64,000 nt of DNA from BPGX01 sp035405785 (lineage in GTDB: Bacteria > Bacteroidota > Bacteroidia > B-17B0 > Aurantibacillaceae): the NCBI GenBank assembly GCA_035405785.1, contig DAONJS010000001.1:248001-312000 (forward strand), read 5' to 3'. This document shows, piece by piece, positions 9,129 to 18,365 of the stretch (the stretch's first letter is position 1; every line of letters begins with the position of its first letter). Below the pieces are notes generated by a model. It did not search any database. It saw only the letters and a list, made by a program, of their open reading frames with translations, and had not been told where the DNA came from. Made by a program: the position numbers and the translations under genes.

Positions 9129-12100
9129 ATGAGAAAGAAATATCTTTTAACAGGGTTGAGCATAACATTATCAAATGTGATGTTAATGTTATGTCAAAAC
9201 AATGCAGTAGTTTTGAATGGTGCATACATTGTGCTAAATGGAGGTACTGCAGTATCGCCAATTTATTTTGTTGTAAATCAGCCCAATACATTAGGTATAG
9301 TTCGAACATCTGGTCATATACATTCTGAAAACCAATATAATTATGTAGAATGGATTACAGGAACCAATACAGGTTCTTATGTAATACCTTTTGGAGTAGG
9401 AGGAACAGCAACAGATTATATACCATTTGCATTTAATAAAACAAATGCAGCAAGCATAACACTTACTGTTTCTACATACTCTACAATACCTGCAAACACA
9501 CCAATGCCTGGCGCATCTACAAGTAATGGAGGAGCGGTAGCAGCAGTGAGTTCCATACCACAAGCCGCTAATGCAATAGACAGATATTGGGATGTAAAAA
9601 CAAATGCGGCAGTGAATGCAGATTTGACATTTTCATATAGGGGGTCTATAGAGAATACGATTAGCGGAAGTGGATATTGTCAAACAGATACCATAAAGGC
9701 ACAAAACTGGAATGGGGGAGCATGGAATCCATTGAAAGGGCCTGGAAATCCTGGGGTAACAAGTGGAATAGGAGTAGTAGGTCCAATACCATTTACAAGT
9801 TATGGACAATTTGTATTGGCATCAGTTCCTGTATCACCAACTGTTACACCTACAAATGCAACATTAACCTGTACCTCACCAAATACAACGGCAACGGTAT
9901 TAACTACAGGAGGATTAGGGCCATATACATATAGTTGGAGTACAGGAGCAACAAGTTCAGTAGTAACCATCAGTAATCCAGGAAGTATAACAGCCACTGT
10001 AACAGGTGCAAACGGATGTAACAAAACAGTGACAGTTACTGTAACGCAAAATACGGTTGCACCAAGCATTACAACAGCGGCAAGTGGCTCATTAAATTGT
10101 ACAACAACTACAGTTCAAATTACATCCACAGTAACACCATCCAGTGGAATATCATATAACTGGAGTGGTCCTGGAATAGTGAGTGGAGCAGGAACAGGAA
10201 CTATAACAGTTAATCAAGGAGGAACATACAGCGTAACCATTACTAATACTGCCAATGGATGTACTACCACTGCAACTCAAGCAGTAACTCAAAGCACAAA
10301 TGCTGTAACCGTATCTGCAACATCGACTGGTTCATTAAATTGTATAACAAATACAGTTCAAATTACAACAACTGTAAATCCATCAAGTGGTATCTCTTAT
10401 AATTGGAGTGGACCTGGAATAGTGAGTGGAGCAGGTACTGGTACGATAACAGTTAATCAAGGCGGTACATATAATGTAACTGTAACAAACACTGCAAATG
10501 GCTGTACCGCAACAGTTTCACAAGCCATTACTCAAAATACAACAGCACCTACTATTTCAGCTGCGCCAAGTGGCTCATTGAATTGTACAACAAGCACAGT
10601 TCAAATTACAACTACAGTAACACCATCCAGTGGAATTACATATAACTGGAGTGGTCCTGGAATAGTAAGTGGAGCAGGTACCGGTACGATAACAGTAAAT
10701 CAAGGAGGAACATATAATCTTACTGTAACAAATACAGCAAATAATTGTACTGCAACAACATCACAAGCCATTTCTCAAAACACAACAGCACCAATAGTTA
10801 CATCAGGTTCTAATCCTACTATTACTTGTTCTTCTTCATCAGTAAATATCAGTGCAACTTCTAATCCAAATACAAATATTACAGTGAATTGGACAGGAGG
10901 CGTATGTGGCCCTGTGAATAGCTTGACAACACAAGCATGCTCTCCAGGAAACTATGTTGTACAAGTTACAGATAACACAAATGGTTGTGTGGGAAATGCT
11001 ACAGTTACTGTATTCTCAGACAGTAATGTGCCAAATGTAACTACCTCAAATGGAACTATTACATGTAGTAATCCTACTACACAAGTAGTTGCCACAACAA
11101 CTTCATCACCAGTTAATTATACTTGGACTGGACCGGGAATTGTTGGACCTTCAAATACAGCAACAATTGCGGTGAATCAAGGAGGTACTTATACATTAGT
11201 TGTAACTAATACATCAAATGGTTGTTCTTCAACAATTACTACGAGTGTTCCAACTGATACAAACACACCTTCCATTACATTAAGCAATAACACAGCTACT
11301 TTATCTTGTTCTGTAACAACCGTACAAATAGATGCTACTGCTTCACCTTCAGGAACATTTTCATGGACTACAACTGGTGGAAGTATTGTAGGACCATCTA
11401 ATACACCAACTTTAAACGCCAGTTCGGCTGGAGTGTATTCAGTTTATGTAACTGGTACTAACGGATGTATATCAGTGGCTACGGCAACAGTTTATGGAAA
11501 TTCAAATGCACCTATTGTAACATTGTCTGCAAATTCTGCAACAATTACTTGCAGTAATTCATCAGTGTCAATAAATGCTACAGTGCCTGGGACTGTATCA
11601 TCTGCATCTTATTCTTGGACGCCTTCGAGTGGAATAAGTAGTGGTGCAAATTCTTCAACGGCTACTTTTACAGCAGGAGGTACTTATAGTTTAGTTGTTA
11701 CAGATAATAGTAATGGTTGTTCAACAACAACTGTTGTTAATATTACATCAGATCAAAATCCACCTTCTGTAAGCATTACAGCATCCAATCCAAGTATAAC
11801 TTGCACAAATGGAACTGTTGATATTTCAGTTAATCCAGTAAATCCATCTGATACCTATTTATGGAATGGAGCAGGATCTTTTACAGGTCAAGGTACTGCA
11901 ACAATTACAACAACAGTAAGTGGAACTTATTCAGTAGTAGTAACAAATACAGTTAATGGATGTTCTACAACACAAACAACAAGCATTGGATTTAATAATA
12001 ATTTAGTATTAAGTGTAACAGGAAATACCAATGTTTGTCAAGGAAGTAATATAGTATTAAATGGAAGCGGTGCAAATACATACACTTGGACAGATGGAAC

Positions 12101-12743
12101 TAATACCTACACTACATCTGGTATAAATATACCTGCTTCTTCAAATATCACTTTTACTTTAGTAGGAACATTAGGTTCATGTAATTCTACAACTATTATT
12201 GGTGTAAATGTTTCACCATCCATTAATGTAGTTGTAAGTGCTAGTCCAAACACATCAATATCAATAGGAGAAAGTGTTACATTAAATGCAAGTGGTGCAG
12301 CATCAACTTCATATACATGGATACCTTCTACAGGATTGAATAATCCAAACATTCCAAATCCACAAGCAAGTCCTGTAAATACAACTACTTATTGTGTAAT
12401 AGGTACAGATGTGAGTGGAGTTTGTTCTGATAGTGCATGTATTAAAATTTATGTAGATACAAGATGTCCTGAATTATTTGTGCCAAATGTGTTTTCACCT
12501 AATAATGATGGTGTGAATGATAAATTAGAAGTATATGGTACAAAATGTGTAAAAGAATTTCACATGGTGATATTTGACAGATGGGGAGAAAAAGTTTTTG
12601 AAACAACTGATCCTAATGAAAAGTGGGATGGTAATTACAAAGGAAAAGATATGAATAATGCTACCTTTGTGTATTACATAAAAGGATTGTATAAAGATGA
12701 CAAACCAATTGACTTAAAAGGTAATTTTACAATAGTTAAATAA
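9129..12743 (+). CDS. Second Ig/PKD-like repeat surface protein with type B T9SS sorting domain
   Basis: This 1,204-residue paralogue of the 2718-8015 product has the same layout: signal peptide (N-terminal ~25 residues ending NVMLMLCQ), near-identical N-terminal domain, about 9 repeats instead of 16, two Ig-like domains, and a type B sorting domain (LFVPNVFSPNNDG, FDRWGEKVFET, WDGNYKGKDM, GNFTIVK). Repeats 2-4 are of the common YNWSGPGIVSG type; repeats 5-9 are more individual. It starts 21 bases after the first PorP/SprF gene and is followed after 22 bases by the second, so all four genes could share one transcript. It is probably a surface adhesin with a different binding face. Confidence 0.88.
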   Translation: MRKKYLLTGLSITLSNVMLMLCQNNAVVLNGAYIVLNGGTAVSPIYFVVNQPNTLGIVRTSGHIHSENQYNYVEWITGTNTGSYVIPFGVGGTATDYIPFAFNKTNAASITLTVSTYSTIPANTPMPGASTSNGGAVAAVSSIPQAANAIDRYWDVKTNAAVNADLTFSYRGSIENTISGSGYCQTDTIKAQNWNGGAWNPLKGPGNPGVTSGIGVVGPIPFTSYGQFVLASVPVSPTVTPTNATLTCTSPNTTATVLTTGGLGPYTYSWSTGATSSVVTISNPGSITATVTGANGCNKTVTVTVTQNTVAPSITTAASGSLNCTTTTVQITSTVTPSSGISYNWSGPGIVSGAGTGTITVNQGGTYSVTITNTANGCTTTATQAVTQSTNAVTVSATSTGSLNCITNTVQITTTVNPSSGISYNWSGPGIVSGAGTGTITVNQGGTYNVTVTNTANGCTATVSQAITQNTTAPTISAAPSGSLNCTTSTVQITTTVTPSSGITYNWSGPGIVSGAGTGTITVNQGGTYNLTVTNTANNCTATTSQAISQNTTAPIVTSGSNPTITCSSSSVNISATSNPNTNITVNWTGGVCGPVNSLTTQACSPGNYVVQVTDNTNGCVGNATVTVFSDSNVPNVTTSNGTITCSNPTTQVVATTTSSPVNYTWTGPGIVGPSNTATIAVNQGGTYTLVVTNTSNGCSSTITTSVPTDTNTPSITLSNNTATLSCSVTTVQIDATASPSGTFSWTTTGGSIVGPSNTPTLNASSAGVYSVYVTGTNGCISVATATVYGNSNAPIVTLSANSATITCSNSSVSINATVPGTVSSASYSWTPSSGISSGANSSTATFTAGGTYSLVVTDNSNGCSTTTVVNITSDQNPPSVSITASNPSITCTNGTVDISVNPVNPSDTYLWNGAGSFTGQGTATITTTVSGTYSVVVTNTVNGCSTTQTTSIGFNNNLVLSVTGNTNVCQGSNIVLNGSGANTYTWTDGTNTYTTSGINIPASSNITFTLVGTLGSCNSTTIIGVNVSPSINVVVSASPNTSISIGESVTLNASGAASTSYTWIPSTGLNNPNIPNPQASPVNTTTYCVIGTDVSGVCSDSACIKIYVDTRCPELFVPNVFSPNNDGVNDKLEVYGTKCVKEFHMVIFDRWGEKVFETTDPNEKWDGNYKGKDMNNATFVYYIKGLYKDDKPIDLKGNFTIVK
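9837..12000 (+). repeat. About 9 tandem Ig/PKD-like repeats in the second surface protein
   Basis: The array has units of roughly 78-84 codons. Units 2-4 are close at the DNA level to units in the first array, while units 5-8 have no close match there. The last unit (PSVSITASNPSITC) is again nearly identical to the last unit of the first array. The ends are therefore shared and the middles differ. Confidence 0.85.
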
Positions 12744-12765
12744 TCAATAATTAAAAAATAAAATT

Positions 12766-13788
12766 ATGAAAAAAATAATTAAATTATTAGGAGTGTTTTT
12801 GAGTTGTGCTGTGTATGCTCAAGATATACACTTTACACAAATTCAGTATTTTCCATTGGTATTAAATCCTGCAATGTGCGGAGCTAACTATGCTTTGAGT
12901 GGAAATTTAATATATCGTAATCAATGGAAAGCCGTAGCTTCACCTTACAATACATTTGGATTATCAGTAGATGGAAGAATTAAAAAAAGTCCAAAAGGAC
13001 ATTTTTTTGCAGGAGGATTAAAGTTTTTTAATGATAATAGCGGCGATTTAAGTTTGAAAACAAATGATGTTACATTAAATGGGGCTTATCATTTAAGAGT
13101 AAATGATGGACAATTTTTTGGAGTGGGTATTTACGCAGGTATTATTCAAAAAAGTATTAATATGAATAATGCTAAATGGGGTACTCAATATGATGGGACG
13201 CAGTATAATGCTAGTTTGCCTACAAATGAAAATGTAAATTCAACTAATTTTATTGTGCCTGATGCTGGCTTGGGCTTTACTTATTCTTATGATAAAAATA
13301 GTGGAAAATATAATAAAAGTGGTCAAAATATAAAGTTTAATGTAGGTTTGAGTGCATTTCATGTAAATATGCCTTCTTCTACTTATTTGAATGGTTCAAA
13401 AGATAAAATGTATATTCGTTATGTGGCATTTGCTAATGGAGATATAGGTATTGGAAAAAGCAGTTTTGCAGTAAGTCCTTTAATTGTTTATCAATTGCAA
13501 GGCCCAACGCAAGAACTACTAACAGGATTGTATGGCAAGTATATTTTTTCAAAAGCACAAAAAGGACAAAGCGGCGGGTCAGTTTCATTAGGAAGTATTT
13601 ATAGAAATAAAGATGCTGTTACTACAAATATAGTAGTAGAGTATGATAGTTATACAATAGGATTTAGTTATGATATAAACATCTCACAATTAAAAACGAT
13701 AAGCAGAGGAAAAGGTGCTATGGAGATATTTATCAGATATGTATTGCCAAGTCCTTATGGACCAGGTAGCAGTAAGTCCAGAATATAG
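12766..13788 (+). CDS. PorP/SprF family T9SS outer-membrane protein (copy 2)
   Basis: This 340-residue protein has a signal peptide (MKKIIKLLGVFLSCAVYAQ) and the same PorP/SprF body as the 8040-9107 product (DIHFTQIQYFPLVLNPAMCG, then NQWKAVASPYNTFGLSVD). The two proteins differ mainly in the first 200 residues, around the loop with the Asn-rich QYNASLPTNENVN segment. The last 130 residues are almost the same. It follows the second repeat protein by 22 bases and is the likely dedicated partner of that cargo. PorP/SprF proteins are predicted outer-membrane barrels; how cargo specificity is set is not known from sequence. Confidence 0.9.
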   Translation: MKKIIKLLGVFLSCAVYAQDIHFTQIQYFPLVLNPAMCGANYALSGNLIYRNQWKAVASPYNTFGLSVDGRIKKSPKGHFFAGGLKFFNDNSGDLSLKTNDVTLNGAYHLRVNDGQFFGVGIYAGIIQKSINMNNAKWGTQYDGTQYNASLPTNENVNSTNFIVPDAGLGFTYSYDKNSGKYNKSGQNIKFNVGLSAFHVNMPSSTYLNGSKDKMYIRYVAFANGDIGIGKSSFAVSPLIVYQLQGPTQELLTGLYGKYIFSKAQKGQSGGSVSLGSIYRNKDAVTTNIVVEYDSYTIGFSYDINISQLKTISRGKGAMEIFIRYVLPSPYGPGSSKSRI

Positions 13789-13795
13789 TACTTTC

Positions 13796-14281
13796 ATGTT
13801 GAAATTACAGAAAGCATCTCTTAACGATATTAGTGTTATTCAAAAATTAGCAAGTGAAATTTGGTGGAAGTATTATCCTCCAATTATTGGTTTTAAGCAG
13901 GTACAATACATGTTAGATAAATTTTATTCTGATGAAAGTTTAAGGCAACAGATAGAAAAATTAAATCATCAATTTTATTTAATTATTGATAATTCCAAAA
14001 CAATAGGTTTTATATCTATTCAAAATCAGCGAAAGGGAAAATTTTTTATACATAAGTTTTATGTTTTACCACAAAAATCAAATAAAGGCATAGGAACAAA
14101 GGTTTTTAAGAGAATTGTAAAAATGTTTCAACCCAAAGAAATACGATTGACAGTTAATAGACAAAATTACAAAGCCATCAACTTTTATTTCAAAAATAAA
14201 TTTGTGATAGAAAAGGCGGAAGATTTTGATATTGGTAATGGATTTTTTATGAATGATTTTGTGATGGTGTGGAAGGGGTAG
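13796..14281 (+). CDS. GNAT-family N-acetyltransferase
   Basis: The ATG at 13796 gives 161 residues starting MLKLQKASLNDISVI, the usual GNAT beginning. A longer frame from 13715 would lie inside the preceding PorP/SprF gene and is rejected. The acetyl-CoA-binding segment is KFYVLPQKSNKGIGTKVFKRI, with the loop Q-x-x-x-x-x-G-I-G. The C-terminal part has the typical RQNYKAINFYFKNKFV motif. Members transfer an acetyl group to an amine of a small molecule or protein; the substrate cannot be read here. It begins 7 bases after the PorP/SprF stop, so read-through transcription is likely, but a functional link is doubtful. Confidence 0.85.
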   Translation: MLKLQKASLNDISVIQKLASEIWWKYYPPIIGFKQVQYMLDKFYSDESLRQQIEKLNHQFYLIIDNSKTIGFISIQNQRKGKFFIHKFYVLPQKSNKGIGTKVFKRIVKMFQPKEIRLTVNRQNYKAINFYFKNKFVIEKAEDFDIGNGFFMNDFVMVWKG

Positions 14282-14347
14282 TGGTTTCTAAATTATAGTA
14301 ATATTCACACAACAATATTTTTCTCACTTTTGTAGCAAAATATTAAA

Positions 14348-16198
14348 ATGTCTTACAGATCTTTAAGAGAAGCATTACTGGATTTAGAAAAGCAAAATGA
14401 ATTAGTTAGAATAAAAACAGAAGTTGATCCTTATCTTGAAATGGCGGCCATTCATTTGAGAGTCAATGAAATGCAAGGTCCTGCTCTGTGGTTTGAAAAT
14501 GTTAAAGGCACCAAATTTTCTGCTGCATCTAATATCTTTGGAACATATAAAAGATCACGCTATTTATTTAGAGATACTTTTGAAAAAACAGAGTGGTTAA
14601 TCAAAGCATTCAAAAACCCATTTGAGGTATTACAAAATCCTTTGAAAGCAATTCTTCATTTACCTTTTGCTATTTCTGTTTTACCAAAAAAACAAAAATC
14701 TGATATATTAAATAACACCTGTAATATCAGTGATTTGCCTTTGATTCAGCATTGGCCAATGGATGGTGGAGCATTCGTTACACTTCCACAAGTATATTCA
14801 GAAGATGCTTCAAAGCCATCAATTTGGAATAGTAATCTTGGAATGTATAGAATTCAACTGACAGGAAATGATTATGAATTGAATAAAGAAATTGGGTTAC
14901 ATTATCAGTTGCATAGAGGAATTGGTATTCATCAGCAAATTGCAAAACAACTTCATAAACCTTTCAAAGTATCAATTTTTGTAGGAGGTCCGCCGGCACA
15001 CACATTAGCGGCTGTAATGCCCTTGCCTGAAAATATTACAGAATTGATGTTTGCTGGTTTGTTGAATAATCGCAGATTTAGATATGTTTACAAAAATGGT
15101 TATTGTATCAGTACTGATGCAGATTTTGTAATCACTGGTTATGTACCTGAAAGTTTATTAAAGCCAGAAGGTCCATTTGGAGATCATTTAGGTTATTATA
15201 GTTTGAAACATTTGTATCCAGTAATGAGAGTTGAAAAAGTATATCATAAGAAGGATGCAATATGGCCATTTACAGTAGTTGGAAGACCACCACAAGAAGA
15301 TTCAATATTCGGACAACTTATACACGAACTTACAGGTTGGGCAGCACAAAAGGAAATTTATGGATTGAAAGATTTGTGTGCCGTTGATGAAGCAGGTGTT
15401 CATCCACTATTACTTGCAACAGGTTCAGAAAGATACACACCATATTTAGATAATCCAGAACCTGCAGAAATAATTACCATTGCTCATCATATTCTTGGGA
15501 CAGGTCAATTAAGTTTGTGTAAATATCTTTTTATTACTGCTGAATATGATGGTAAAGTGCCGTCCTGCCATAATGTTGCAGAATTTATACAATATATACT
15601 TGAAAGAATTGACTTGAGTAGAGATGTGCATTTTTATACGAATACACCTCACGATACACTTGATTATACAGGGATATCCTTAAATAAAGGAAGTAAAATG
15701 GTTCTTGCTGCTTATGGAAGAAAGAAAAGAGAATTGTCAAATGAAATTTCAAGTCAAATAAAATCATTAACTACTTTTTTTAATCCACAATGTGTTTTTC
15801 CAGGTGTGCTTGTATTACAGGGAAAAAGATTTGAAAACTATGAAACTACAAAGAAAGAAATTTCCGATTTTGAAAATGAAATTAAAGAGAAAAATATAGA
15901 TTTAAATGGTTTCCCTTTAATAGTGATAACAGATGATAGTAATTATACAGCACAACATATTAATAACTGGTTATGGATAACATTTACAAGATCAAGCCCA
16001 GCAATGGATGTGTATGGATTAAATGAAAAATTAGAGTTTAGACATTTTTCTATGAGTAATTTAATTATTGATGCTCGCAGTAAACCTCATCACGCACCAG
16101 TTTTAGAAAAAGATAAAAATGTAGAAAAGAAAATTGATAAATTATTTAGCAAAGGTGGAGAATTGTATGAGTATTTTAGTAAATATAAGAAGCTTTAA
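14348..16198 (+). CDS. UbiD-family decarboxylase
   Basis: This 616-residue protein belongs to the UbiD family of prenylated-FMN-dependent decarboxylases. The N-terminus (SYRSLREALLDLEKQNELVRI) and the GPFGDHLGYYS motif near residue 276 are family marks; GRPPQEDS and the C-terminal NWLWITFTRSSPAMD segment are also typical. Long UbiD proteins of this size in Bacteroidota are often annotated as menaquinone-pathway decarboxylases. That role is an inference, and other aromatic acids are possible. The cofactor-making UbiX partner is not in the window. The next gene in this direction is more than 8 kb away, and transcription probably ends in the inverted-repeat region that follows. Confidence 0.88.
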   Translation: MSYRSLREALLDLEKQNELVRIKTEVDPYLEMAAIHLRVNEMQGPALWFENVKGTKFSAASNIFGTYKRSRYLFRDTFEKTEWLIKAFKNPFEVLQNPLKAILHLPFAISVLPKKQKSDILNNTCNISDLPLIQHWPMDGGAFVTLPQVYSEDASKPSIWNSNLGMYRIQLTGNDYELNKEIGLHYQLHRGIGIHQQIAKQLHKPFKVSIFVGGPPAHTLAAVMPLPENITELMFAGLLNNRRFRYVYKNGYCISTDADFVITGYVPESLLKPEGPFGDHLGYYSLKHLYPVMRVEKVYHKKDAIWPFTVVGRPPQEDSIFGQLIHELTGWAAQKEIYGLKDLCAVDEAGVHPLLLATGSERYTPYLDNPEPAEIITIAHHILGTGQLSLCKYLFITAEYDGKVPSCHNVAEFIQYILERIDLSRDVHFYTNTPHDTLDYTGISLNKGSKMVLAAYGRKKRELSNEISSQIKSLTTFFNPQCVFPGVLVLQGKRFENYETTKKEISDFENEIKEKNIDLNGFPLIVITDDSNYTAQHINNWLWITFTRSSPAMDVYGLNEKLEFRHFSMSNLIIDARSKPHHAPVLEKDKNVEKKIDKLFSKGGELYEYFSKYKKL

Positions 16199-16294
16199 AA
16201 AGTAATAAGCATATTTAATGAAGGGAAAATTTTTTATACTGAATAGCAAAGCTTTTCTTAAAAATATTGTTATTATTCAGGTAGGTATATTTTT

Positions 16295-16386
16295 CACGCA
16301 AAGAACGCAAAGCATTTCGCAAAGGTCGCAAAGAATGTTTTTAACTTTGCGTGCTCTGCGTCCTTATCCTTTGCGGACTTTGCGTG
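16295..16386. repeat. Long imperfect palindrome of the CACGCAAAG type
   Basis: The outer arms are CACGCAAAGAACGCAAAG at 16295-16312 and CTTTGCGGACTTTGCGTG at 16369-16386. The inner arms are at 16318-16333 and 16345-16360, with a short loop at 16334-16344. The element would fold into one long hairpin. Its GC content is higher than its surroundings. A 68-codon open frame over it has no protein character. Decayed relatives lie at 26955-26975 and 43311-43416. Short intergenic palindromes of this wording are common in Bacteroidota genomes, to my knowledge. Confidence 0.85.
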
Positions 16387-16448
16387 GAATTTATCTTTCT
16401 AATCATTTTGAATCACCTGAATAGTAACAAAACATTGTAAATAAAAAA

Positions 16449-16548
16449 GGGCAAGCTTACTTCATCGCACCGCTACAACCACCTTACCCTTGCTTTGTTC
16501 CCAACCTGGGGGATTCGGTAGGAGCTGGTCGTGAAGGACTTGCCCGCC
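16449..16548 (-). ncRNA. ffs: Small signal recognition particle RNA (4.5S type)
   Basis: On the minus strand the RNA starts near 16548-16545 and ends at 16449. The 5' GGGCAAG (16545-16539) pairs with the 3' CUUGCCC (16455-16449). The apical SRP signature is complete: CAGG, a 3-base stem UUG, tetraloop GGAA, CAA, then AGCA. This is the layout of the Ffh-binding symmetric loop and GGAA tetraloop of domain IV. The RNA is about 97-100 bases, as expected for a bacterial small SRP RNA without an Alu domain. A run of six T on the minus strand (16448-16443) directly follows the closing stem and would end transcription. Confidence 0.93.
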
Positions 16549-16549
16549 G

Positions 16550-16580
16550 CAAATATAGAGAGAATTTTAATTCTTTACAA
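16550..16580 (-). promoter_or_regulatory. Promoter of the SRP RNA
   Basis: On the minus strand TTG (16580-16578) is followed by 20 bases and TATATTTG (16557-16550), a full match to the Bacteroidota -33/-7 consensus. The RNA begins 2-5 bases downstream of the -7 box. The position fits the 5' end deduced independently from the RNA fold. Confidence 0.85.
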
Positions 16581-16613
16581 TTAAAACAAAATTATTTTTG
16601 AAATAAAAAAACT

Positions 16614-17588
16614 TTAGTTTCTGTTTTTGTACAATTCTATTAGTTTTCTTGCTACACGATGAGGAAATACAAGTTCTTCCTGTGATAAAATTGTCATTTT
16701 ATCTTTAATAAGATGGTCAGAAAAAAAATCATTTAATAGATAATCAGAAATAATTTTTTTCAAACGAATTTCTTGCTGCTTCATTCTTTTATGCTGTATA
16801 AACTGTTCTTTGTTTGCTATTTCCAGAAATTGAATAAGCATATTATACACATCCTCTAATCCTTGTTTTGTAATAGATGATGCAGGAATTACAGGTACTA
16901 GCCAATTATTTAAAGCGTGTGTAAAATAATGTAAAGCAGATTTAAATTGGGCAGCGGCTAATCTTGCTTTTGGCAAATTATCACCATCTGCTTTAGTGAT
17001 AATGATTCCATCAGCCATTTCCATAATACCTCTTTTAATGCCTTGAATTTCATCACCGCTGGCGGCTAATAATAGTAACAGAAAAAAATCTGTAATATCT
17101 GCTACTTCGGTTTCACTTTGTCCTACTCCAACAGTTTCTACAAATATCCAGTCAAACCCAGCAGCTTCGCAAAGTAGCATTGTTTCATAAGTTTTTGAAG
17201 CAACACCACCTAATACTCCTCCACTTGGCGATGGGCGAATAAAAGCATTAGGATGACGAGATAAATTTTCCATTCTTGTTTTATCTCCTAAAATACTTCC
17301 TTTAGATAAACTGCTGCTTGGATCAATGGCTAAAACAGCTATTTTATGACCTTTTTCAATGCAATGTAATCCAAATGCTTCAATGAAAGTACTTTTACCA
17401 ACTCCAGGTGATCCTGTGATGCCTAATCTAAATGAATTTCCTGTATAAGGTAAAATTTTTTTTAAAATTTGTTCTGCTAAATCTTGATGTCTTGCTTTAT
17501 TTGATTCTACAAGAGTAATTGCCCTTGCGAGTATTGTAATATCGTTATTTAAAATGCCATTAACATAATCTTCTGCAGATAATAACAT
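16614..17588 (-). CDS. meaB: Methylmalonyl-CoA mutase-associated GTPase MeaB
   Basis: This 324-residue G3E P-loop GTPase is a chaperone that loads and protects the B12 cofactor of methylmalonyl-CoA mutase. The Walker A motif is GSPGVGKSTF near residue 59. The DPSS segment (LAIDPSSSLSKGSILGDK), the VETVGVGQSE motif and the base-recognition ITKADGD follow in the family order. Length is normal. It is the last gene of the long minus-strand operon, starting 1 base after the AMP nucleosidase stop. The mutase genes are not in the window. The older name ArgK is the same family. Confidence 0.93.
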   Translation of the reverse strand: MLLSAEDYVNGILNNDITILARAITLVESNKARHQDLAEQILKKILPYTGNSFRLGITGSPGVGKSTFIEAFGLHCIEKGHKIAVLAIDPSSSLSKGSILGDKTRMENLSRHPNAFIRPSPSGGVLGGVASKTYETMLLCEAAGFDWIFVETVGVGQSETEVADITDFFLLLLLAASGDEIQGIKRGIMEMADGIIITKADGDNLPKARLAAAQFKSALHYFTHALNNWLVPVIPASSITKQGLEDVYNMLIQFLEIANKEQFIQHKRMKQQEIRLKKIISDYLLNDFFSDHLIKDKMTILSQEELVFPHRVARKLIELYKNRN

Positions 17589-17589
17589 A

Positions 17590-18360
17590 CTAAAACTTTA
17601 AGTGTCTTACAGAAATACCTTGATTTTTAATTTCTAATAATGATTTTATACCAATATCTAAATGGGTTTCAGTGAATTGTTGAGTAACTGTTTTATCTTT
17701 TTCTTCTGTTTTTACACCTTCTGGAATCATTGGCTGGTCTGTAACAAGCAGTAATGCTCCTGCAGGAATTTTATTTGCAAATGCTACTGTGAATATAGTT
17801 GCTGTTTCCATATCAATAGCCATTGCTTTTATTTTTCTTAAATATGCTTTGAATTCTTCATCGTGTTCCCATACTCTTCTGTTAGTAGTATAAACTGTTC
17901 CTGTCCAGTAATCTCTGTTTTCAAGGCGAATAGTATAAGATACGGCTTTTTGCAAATTAAAAGCAGGTAATGATGGTACTTCTGGAGGGAAATAATCATT
18001 TGATGTTCCTTCTCCTCTAATGGCGGCAATTGGCAGAATCAAATCACCAATTTGATTTTTCTTTTTTAATCCTCCGCATTTTCCAAGAAATAATACGGCC
18101 TTGGGTTTTACAGCACTTAACAAGTCCATCACAGTAGCGGCGGCAGCACTACCCATTCCAAAGTTGATAATAGATAAACCTTCTGCGTGGGCTGAAATCA
18201 TTGGTTTCCCAAATCCTTTAACTTCTGTATTATATTTTTTTGCGAATAATTCTACATAGTTTGTAAAGTTGCATAATAAAATATATTGTCCGAATTCTTC
18301 TAATGGAACTCCAGTGTATCGTGGCAACCAGTTTTTTACTATTTCATCTTTTGTAGTCAT
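17590..18360 (-). CDS. amn: AMP nucleosidase (short Bacteroidota type)
   Basis: This 256-residue protein of the nucleoside phosphorylase fold is predicted to split AMP into adenine and ribose 5-phosphate. Family marks are ISAHAEGLSIINFGMGSAAA for phosphate binding, VLFLGKCGGLKKK, and AIDMETATIFTVAF, where the Met-Glu pair contacts the ribose. It lacks the N-terminal regulatory domain of the ~480-residue proteobacterial Amn, as is usual for Bacteroidota members. It lies between the DAHP synthase/chorismate mutase gene (5 bases) and meaB (1 base). Confidence 0.87.
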   Translation of the reverse strand: MTTKDEIVKNWLPRYTGVPLEEFGQYILLCNFTNYVELFAKKYNTEVKGFGKPMISAHAEGLSIINFGMGSAAAATVMDLLSAVKPKAVLFLGKCGGLKKKNQIGDLILPIAAIRGEGTSNDYFPPEVPSLPAFNLQKAVSYTIRLENRDYWTGTVYTTNRRVWEHDEEFKAYLRKIKAMAIDMETATIFTVAFANKIPAGALLLVTDQPMIPEGVKTEEKDKTVTQQFTETHLDIGIKSLLEIKNQGISVRHLKF

Positions 18361-18365
18361 ATTTT

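Noticed and set aside
3263..9934. Identical short open frames at 3263-3514 and 9677-9934
   Set aside because: They are another frame of the identical 320-base tract inside the repeat-protein genes; the likeness comes from the DNA, not from selection on this frame.
16218..16424. 68-codon open frame on the plus strand
   Set aside because: It runs straight through the palindrome at 16295-16386; its Arg/Gln/Ser-rich middle is only a reading of the repeat words.
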